This document shows positions 5,996-9,338 of a stretch of 9,338 nt of DNA, piece by piece. The translations under genes were made by a program, and so were the position numbers. This stretch comes from Thermoplasmata archaeon (GTDB lineage Archaea; Thermoplasmatota; Penumbrarchaeia; Penumbrarchaeales; Penumbrarchaeaceae): assembly GCA_023145185.1 (NCBI GenBank), contig JAGLEG010000507.1:1-9338 (forward strand), read 5' to 3'. The notes below the pieces were generated by a model. That model was given only the letters and a program-made list of their open reading frames with translations, was not told the origin of the DNA and did not search any database. How positions within the stretch are numbered: position 1 is the stretch's first letter; the number at the start of each line of letters is the position of its first letter.

Positions 5996-6592
5996 ATGTA
6001 CAAGATGATAAAGCGCGAGGATGTGGTACGCATCCCCCCCCACTACCTCAGGGAGGACCTCAATACGGTCGCTCAGTACCTCACCAGGAGGAACTTCGAG
6101 GGCAGGATGGACAAGGAAAACCGCCTTGTGATCCACGCCACCGACGTCGTGAGGGTGGGCGAGGGCAGGATAGTCCACGGAGATGGCGCCATATTCCAGA
6201 GGGTACATTTCAACGCGCTGGTATTCCAGCCGATGCTCCACGAGATCATAGAGGGATCCGTCGTGGAGATCCTGAAGTTCGGGGCTTTCGTCAGGTTCGG
6301 GGCCCTTGACGGGCTTGTTCACATAAGCCAGGTCATGGACGATCATATAGATGCGGACCTGGGCAATATGAGGCTCGTGGGGAAGGAGACGAAGAGGGAC
6401 CTTCGAGTTGGCGACAAGGTCCGGGCGAGGATAGTGTCCATGTCCATGAACGAGCGGTCCCCCAGGGAGAGCCGTATCGGCCTGACCATGAGGCAGGCGG
6501 GCCTTGGTAAGCTCGAATGGCTTGATGAAGAGTACAGGGAGAGGCACCACCCAGAGGGTGAGGTAGTCTCCGAAAAGAAGAGCAAGAAGTGA
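5996..6592 (+). CDS. rpo7: DNA-directed RNA polymerase subunit Rpo7 (RpoE')
   Basis: Rpo7 is the archaeal homologue of eukaryotic Rpb7. With Rpo4 it forms the stalk of RNA polymerase, binds emerging RNA and aids promoter opening and termination. The 198-residue product starts with the family-typical MYKMIKREDVVRIPP, has an RNP-like tip domain (1-80) and then an S1 domain (about 86-165) beginning GSVVEILKFGAFVRFG and including DGLVHISQV. The tail is charged (EKKSKK). Length is normal. AGGGAG at 5981-5986 may serve as ribosome site at 9 nt spacing, although it may lie at the very 5' end of the mRNA. It heads the operon with spt4, whose product also acts in transcription. Confidence 0.96.
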   Translation: MYKMIKREDVVRIPPHYLREDLNTVAQYLTRRNFEGRMDKENRLVIHATDVVRVGEGRIVHGDGAIFQRVHFNALVFQPMLHEIIEGSVVEILKFGAFVRFGALDGLVHISQVMDDHIDADLGNMRLVGKETKRDLRVGDKVRARIVSMSMNERSPRESRIGLTMRQAGLGKLEWLDEEYRERHHPEGEVVSEKKSKK

Positions 6593-6597
6593 TAACC

Positions 6598-6774
6598 ATG
6601 TTGGCGTGCAAGAAGTGTATGTTCCTTACAGAAGAGGAGAAGTGTCCACTCTGTTCCGGCGAGCTGTCCAAGGAGTGGCAGGGCATGCTCGTTGTCATTG
6701 ATCATACGAGCTCCGACATAGCGGAACACATGGGCATAAAGGCCAACGGCCGGTTCGCCCTCAAGGTCAGATAG
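6598..6774 (+). CDS. spt4: Transcription elongation factor Spt4 (RpoE'')
   Basis: Spt4 pairs with Spt5 (NusG homologue) to make the processivity factor that closes the RNA polymerase clamp. The 58-residue protein has a zinc ribbon with Cys4, Cys7, Cys16 and Cys19, followed by the family pattern SKEWQGMLVVID (24-35), SSDIAEHMGI (38-47) and a terminal GRFALKVR. The usual DP after the VVI strand is DH here. ATG 6598 is chosen because GTGAT (6589-6593) gives a ribosome site 4 nt before it; that site overlaps the rpo7 stop. The GTG at 6589 is part of that site, not a likely start. Spt4 next to rpo7 is the usual archaeal arrangement. Confidence 0.93.
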   Translation: MLACKKCMFLTEEEKCPLCSGELSKEWQGMLVVIDHTSSDIAEHMGIKANGRFALKVR

Positions 6775-6780
6775 GTGTAA

Positions 6781-7299
6781 ATGATGTATGTCCTCACCGA
6801 TCAACTCAGAGCCGCCCTGAAGCTTCCATTGGGCACTCTGGTCAGGAACGAGGAGAGGACCAAGGGGAATATTGCGGCGCTGGTTTCAAGGCCCCTTGTG
6901 CTCGTGGGAGATGTGACCGCATCCGTGATGACGGGAATGGATTTCGTACCCGATATGATCCTGGTGGACAATCACACCAGGAGGGGAAAGAAGATACCCA
7001 CGCTCATGGTCAAGCCCTGGAAAAGGGTGAAGGTTCAAAATGATGCCGGGATGATAGGCTCGGACCTGTTGAAGGCGATCAGCGATTCATTGAGGCCGAT
7101 CATCATCGGTGACAACGAGGGCCCGATATTGATAGAGGTGGAGGGGGAGGAGGATCTCTCCACGTTGGCGTGTGTCGACCTGTTTCCCGTGGGTTCGACC
7201 GTCGTCTACGGCCAGCCCGACAGCGGGTTGGTGTTCATCAATGTGGATGAGGAGATCAAGAAGAAGGTTACGGGGATACTCCAGGACATGGAGGTTTGA
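6781..7299 (+). CDS. GTP-dependent dephospho-CoA kinase (DUF359)
   Basis: This family does the last step of archaeal coenzyme A synthesis, phosphorylating dephospho-CoA with GTP rather than ATP. The 172-residue product carries the family blocks: LVGDVTA (41-47), LVDNHTRR (61-68), KVQNDAGMI (84-92), EGEEDL (121-126) and FPVGSTVVYGQPDSGLV (135-151). The acidic residues in GD, VDN and EGEED are those expected to hold metal and nucleotide. The start is ATG 6781 or ATG 6784: GGTG at 6774-6777 is 3 nt from the first and 6 nt from the second, so the second may be the real one. It sits between spt4 (6 nt) and rps24e (4 nt), a common archaeal order even though its function is metabolic. Confidence 0.9.
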   Translation: MMYVLTDQLRAALKLPLGTLVRNEERTKGNIAALVSRPLVLVGDVTASVMTGMDFVPDMILVDNHTRRGKKIPTLMVKPWKRVKVQNDAGMIGSDLLKAISDSLRPIIIGDNEGPILIEVEGEEDLSTLACVDLFPVGSTVVYGQPDSGLVFINVDEEIKKKVTGILQDMEV

Positions 7300-7303
7300 G
7301 ATC

Positions 7304-7600
7304 ATGGATGTAGAGATAGTTGGCAGGAAGGATAATCTGCTTCTCGAGAGGAGCGAGGTGGATTTTCTCGTAAAGCATGAGAACGAGAGCACGCCCCCGA
7401 GGAAGCAGGTAAGGGAGGCGCTGGGGATCGCCCTGAACGTGGGGAAATCGATCCTGATCGTGGATTCCTTTACCTCCGAGTTCGGGAAAGGGACATCGAA
7501 GGGGACCGCCAGGGTCTACAAGGACCTTGAGAAGGCCAAGAAGATCGAGGATGATCATATCCTGGTAAGGAACGGCCTGATGGAGAAGAAGAAGAAATAA
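7304..7600 (+). CDS. rps24e: Small ribosomal subunit protein S24e
   Basis: S24e is an archaeal/eukaryotic-specific protein of the small subunit body. The 98-residue product has the family features in order: NLLLERSEVDFLVKH (11-25), STPPRKQVREALGIAL (29-44) with the TP-R-VR core, and DSFTSEFGKGTSKGTARVY (54-72), ending with a lysine-rich tail. Length is normal. ATG 7304 has GGAGGT (7290-7295) 8 nt before it, lying within the end of the dephospho-CoA kinase gene. It is followed 13 nt later by rps27ae, the standard pairing in archaea. Confidence 0.95.
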   Translation: MDVEIVGRKDNLLLERSEVDFLVKHENESTPPRKQVREALGIALNVGKSILIVDSFTSEFGKGTSKGTARVYKDLEKAKKIEDDHILVRNGLMEKKKK

Positions 7601-7613
7601 GGGGTGGTTTTGA

Positions 7614-7763
7614 ATGGGACATACACATCTTTACGATATCAAGGACGATAAGCTGGTGAGAAAGAAGAAGGCCTGCCCCAAGTGCGAGGGCTCCTATCTG
7701 GCCGAGCACTCGGACCGGCTCTCATGCGGCAAGTGCGGCTACACCGAGTTCAAGAACCAGTAA
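7614..7763 (+). CDS. rps27ae: Small ribosomal subunit protein S27ae (zinc ribbon)
   Basis: S27ae is a small zinc-binding protein of the small-subunit head; in eukaryotes it is fused to ubiquitin, in archaea it stands alone. The 49-residue product has a basic start (MGHTHLYDIK...RKKK) and a zinc ribbon with Cys21, Cys24, Cys38 and Cys41, including the family stretch LAEHSDRLSCGKCGYTEF (29-46). It is too short for common ORF cut-offs but clear by family and by its place after rps24e. GGGGTGG at 7601-7607 is a plausible ribosome site. A terminator follows at 7781. Its last 90 nt are repeated at 8341-8430. Confidence 0.93.
   Translation: MGHTHLYDIKDDKLVRKKKACPKCEGSYLAEHSDRLSCGKCGYTEFKNQ
7674..7763 (+). 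repeat. Direct repeat, copy 1 (3' end of rps27ae)
   Basis: These 90 nt encode the zinc ribbon and stop codon of S27ae and recur at 8341-8430 in the same orientation with 7 mismatches. Similarity fades abruptly on both sides. The two copies enclose 577 nt holding the terminator and the small membrane gene. Confidence 0.88.
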
Positions 7764-7780
7764 GCCTCGGATTTTATTGA

Positions 7781-7816
7781 TCCCCTGCTGCTTGATCCAT
7801 GCAGGGGACTTTTTTT
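7781..7816 (+). terminator. Hairpin plus T-run terminator after rps27ae
   Basis: A perfect 8-bp stem TCCCCTGC / GCAGGGGA (7781-7788 with 7801-7808) closes a 12-nt loop and is followed by a C and seven T (7810-7816). It looks like a bacterial-style intrinsic terminator. In archaea the T-run is the main signal. It ends the rpo7 operon 17 nt after the rps27ae stop. Confidence 0.75.
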
Positions 7817-7827
7817 CACCTGATCAA

Positions 7828-7836
7828 TTTTAAATA
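7828..7836 (+). promoter_or_regulatory. TATA box for the small membrane protein gene
   Basis: TTTTAAATA directly follows the terminator and predicts transcription from about 7858. That places the ATG at 7842 upstream of the mRNA and supports ATG 7896 as the start. Confidence 0.55.
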
Positions 7837-7895
7837 GACATATGTCGTTGTTTATGGTATACCCACTATCTTGTGTGGAACAGAGAGGGATCTCC

Positions 7896-8210
7896 ATGAG
7901 GTATTATTTTACAAGATCATTTTTCGCGATCTCCCTGCTGTTTTCTTATGTATCACTGTCTCTAACCACAGTATCGGCCCGAACCCCGGCCGAGCCGATA
8001 CCGGGATTCGGAGATATCGGATCCTTGCTTATGTCCATGATGATCCCACTGGTCCTCTTCCTCGGCGTTTTGGGATTTTACCTCTTCATTGCCGTATGGT
8101 CATACAACGATGCCTCGGCAAGAGGGTGGGAGTCTCCGGCCCTCGCGCCGATCCTGATACTTGGGGGAGGCCTGATAGGGCTCATTATCTACCTTAAGAT
8201 CCGGCCGTAG
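7896..8210 (+). CDS. Small membrane protein, function unknown
   Basis: I do not recognise a named family. The 104-residue product has a hydrophobic N-terminal segment (about 7-28) that may be a signal peptide ending near TVSA, a short proline-rich outer stretch (PAEPIPGFGD), a second membrane segment (about 43-69), a cytosolic-type loop WSYNDASARGWESP (68-81) and a third segment (82-101) ending in YLKIRP. The pattern of an Asp-Ala...Arg-Gly loop followed by a Gly-rich helix ending in YL..RP recurs in small archaeal and bacterial membrane proteins of unknown function. ATG 7896 has GAGGGAT (7885-7891) before it and follows the predicted transcript start; an in-frame ATG at 7842 does not. The gene has its own promoter and lies between the two S27ae zinc-ribbon copies. 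Confidence 0.72.
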   Translation: MRYYFTRSFFAISLLFSYVSLSLTTVSARTPAEPIPGFGDIGSLLMSMMIPLVLFLGVLGFYLFIAVWSYNDASARGWESPALAPILILGGGLIGLIIYLKIRP

Positions 8211-8257
8211 AGATGTCCGGTACGGTGTGAATAGCGCCCGGAGAAGAGGTTGAGCAC

Positions 8258-8266
8258 TATTATTAA
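8258..8266 (+). promoter_or_regulatory. TATA-like element before the second zinc-ribbon copy
   Basis: TATTATTAA is centred about 31 nt before GTG 8293 and 34 nt before GTG 8296, so a transcript could begin a few bases ahead of either codon. It is support for expression, not proof. Confidence 0.35.
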
Positions 8267-8292
8267 GCGCCCGCACATCGGAGTTTTCTCTG

Positions 8293-8430
8293 GTGGTGTG
8301 TCCTCTTATTCAGGGGTGGGAAAAAGGCAGCCGGTGGGTATGTCCCAAGTGCGAGGGCTCCAATCTGGTCGAGCACTCGGACCGGCTCTCCTGCGGCAAG
8401 TGCGGCTACATCGAGTTCAAGAACCAATGA
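8293..8430 (+). CDS. S27ae-like zinc-ribbon paralogue (or gene remnant)
   Basis: An open frame of 45 residues ends in a near copy of the S27ae zinc ribbon, with Cys17, Cys20, Cys34 and Cys37 all kept. Over 8341-8430 it matches 7674-7763 with 7 differences in 90 nt. The residue changes are Tyr to Asn, Ala to Val and Thr to Ile; the others are silent, plus TAA to TGA. The first 16 residues (VVCPLIQGWEKGSRWV) are unlike the basic start of S27ae, but the frame stays open back to a stop at 8251. GTG 8293 or GTG 8296 would be the start, with a TATA-like element upstream. No ATG is available. It may be a working small zinc protein with a new N terminus or a recent partial duplicate. Expression is uncertain. 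Confidence 0.55.
   Translation: MVCPLIQGWEKGSRWVCPKCEGSNLVEHSDRLSCGKCGYIEFKNQ
8341..8430 (+). repeat. Direct repeat, copy 2 (S27ae zinc-ribbon duplicate)
   Basis: This is the second copy of the 90-nt segment at 7674-7763, 83 of 90 positions identical, ending at the stop codon in both. It forms the 3' two thirds of the open frame at 8293-8430. Confidence 0.88.
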
Positions 8431-8488
8431 CTTCTACCTGGTTTTGTCTCCATATTTTAGTATCCTATCAGCGCTATTGCCGGTTGGA

Positions 8489-8497
8489 AAAATATAA
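8489..8497 (+). promoter_or_regulatory. TATA box for the secreted protein gene
   Basis: AAAATATAA lies about 48 nt before ATG 8541 and predicts transcription from about 8520, with a leader of about 20 nt that includes the GAGAGG and GGTTGAT stretches (8525-8535). Confidence 0.5.
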
Positions 8498-8540
8498 GGG
8501 TCGAGAGGTGCATGGGTCATCACAGAGAGGGTTGATCCAC

Positions 8541-9338
8541 ATGAGAGTAGAAGTAATCAGGTATCCTTTGTTCTTGATAATGATAATTGCCCTCTCCCCG
8601 GTTCTGTATTCTCTGGGTTCGGCTTCCTCGGAGAGAATATTCTTCAGGGAGGACTTTGAGGGCTATTCTGATGGCCAGGACCTTTTGGAAACAAACAGGT
8701 GGTCTGAGGATACCCACCGCCCATTTACCAGCAGTAATGCACAGTTCACTGCGTCTGCAGTTGGAAGATCTGCGGTAATAGGTGGGATCTACAATCCAAG
8801 CAGTGGATATTCCTATATTCTATCTCCGGAGCTGAATATCAGCAAGGGCGTTTTAAGATGCGATGTTGCAACGGACATGATGTACTCGGGAAGCGCGAGC
8901 ATGTCGGTCAGCTTTTCCCTGATCAGGGGTGGAACGGGGGTGCCGGAGAACGAGGATCGTATAGTCTCAGTTCAGTTCAGGAACATGGGGATCGCCTACA
9001 GGATAGATACCGTGGATCCTCAGAGCGTGGGGGCGATCGTGGAATCGGGTATCAGGGCAAATACGTGGTACGGTTTTGAGGTTGCATTCGACTGCGAGGA
9101 GGGTAAGGCAGATATCTCGGTCTATGACACATCTGGTGAATTATTGGGGTCCGTGACCGATGTAGATCTCATGACGTCCGCAGAGTCCGTATCCTGGATA
9201 GAGTTGATAACGACAAGAGACCACGATGGGGCCTATACAACATCCTACTGGGACAACATCACCCTGAGGAACACCGGACTGGAGGATAAGGACGATGGAT
9301 GCAGGAGATTCTTTCTTCCGGGATTCGAGATATCGCTG
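8541..9338 (+). CDS. Secreted protein with jelly-roll-like domain, 3' end beyond window
   Basis: The frame is open for 266 codons from ATG 8541 to the window edge, with no stop. Residues 8-28 form a hydrophobic signal peptide (FLIMIIALSPVLYSLGSA), with likely cleavage near SAS/S. The mature start FFREDFEGYSDGQ (34-46), then NRW (52-54), YILSPEL (92-98), NTWYGFEVAF (174-183) and YWDNITL (236-242) follow the pattern of LamG/concanavalin-like sandwich domains, in which 'DFEgy...G..W' opens the fold and 'DNI.L' closes it. Such proteins are often cell-surface or carbohydrate-binding, but no catalytic residues can be named. A change in composition after residue 247 (EDKDDGCRRFFLPGFEISL) suggests a linker and the start of another segment or a membrane anchor. 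I cannot name the family with certainty. Confidence 0.72.
   Translation, partial: MRVEVIRYPLFLIMIIALSPVLYSLGSASSERIFFREDFEGYSDGQDLLETNRWSEDTHRPFTSSNAQFTASAVGRSAVIGGIYNPSSGYSYILSPELNISKGVLRCDVATDMMYSGSASMSVSFSLIRGGTGVPENEDRIVSVQFRNMGIAYRIDTVDPQSVGAIVESGIRANTWYGFEVAFDCEEGKADISVYDTSGELLGSVTDVDLMTSAESVSWIELITTRDHDGAYTTSYWDNITLRNTGLEDKDDGCRRFFLPGFEISL

Noticed and set aside
7842..7895. ATG 7842 as start of the small membrane protein
   Set aside because: It lies only about 10 nt after the TATA box centre, upstream of the expected transcript start, while ATG 7896 has a ribosome site and begins the signal-like helix.
7674..8430. Integrase attachment sites (attL/attR)
   Set aside because: The repeats differ at 7 positions, the enclosed segment is only 577 nt and no integrase gene is present; kept as a possibility only.

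Overview
The window is archaeal chromosome. It carries prefoldin, archaeal RNA polymerase subunit Rpo7 with Spt4, ribosomal proteins L10e, S24e and S27ae, CTP-dependent riboflavin kinase, GTP-dependent dephospho-CoA kinase and pyruvoyl-dependent arginine decarboxylase. TATA-type promoters and GGTGAT/GGAGG ribosome sites fit this. The gene set points to Euryarchaeota sensu lato, and the riboflavin kinase with a fused winged helix together with the order rpo7-spt4-DPCK-S24e-S27ae would suit Thermoplasmata or a relative. That placement is inference.

Layout. 1-118: degenerate palindromic repeats before a plus-strand pair, prefoldin beta and a DHH-DHHA1 phosphoesterase (216-1636). 1618-3545: a tight minus-strand operon reading, in transcription order, small basic/beta-rich protein, peptidyl-tRNA hydrolase Pth2, DUF99 protein, and regulator/riboflavin kinase RbkR. 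3583-4083: ribosomal protein L10e on the minus strand. 4084-4261: a divergent promoter region. 4262-5897: arginine decarboxylase (pdaD) and a deoxyhypusine synthase family protein on the plus strand. 5996-7763: the plus-strand information-processing operon rpo7-spt4-dephospho-CoA kinase-rps24e-rps27ae, closed by a hairpin plus T-run terminator. 7896-9338: accessory-looking genes with their own promoters: a small membrane protein, a second zinc-ribbon copy derived from the S27ae 3' end, and the start of a secreted jelly-roll-like surface protein that runs off the window.

How the genes work together. Most genes serve protein synthesis and folding: L10e, S24e and S27ae in the ribosome, Pth2 in rescue of peptidyl-tRNA, prefoldin in folding, and pdaD plus the DHS-family enzyme in polyamine and hypusine supply for aIF5A. 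Rpo7 and Spt4 serve transcription. RbkR and the DPCK make flavin and CoA cofactors. The core region is largely as expected for archaea. I do not see a defence system or another clear undescribed multi-gene system. The most interesting points are the covarying palindromic repeats at the left edge, the recent partial duplication of S27ae flanking a small membrane gene, and the pairing of pdaD with an atypical DHS-family gene.
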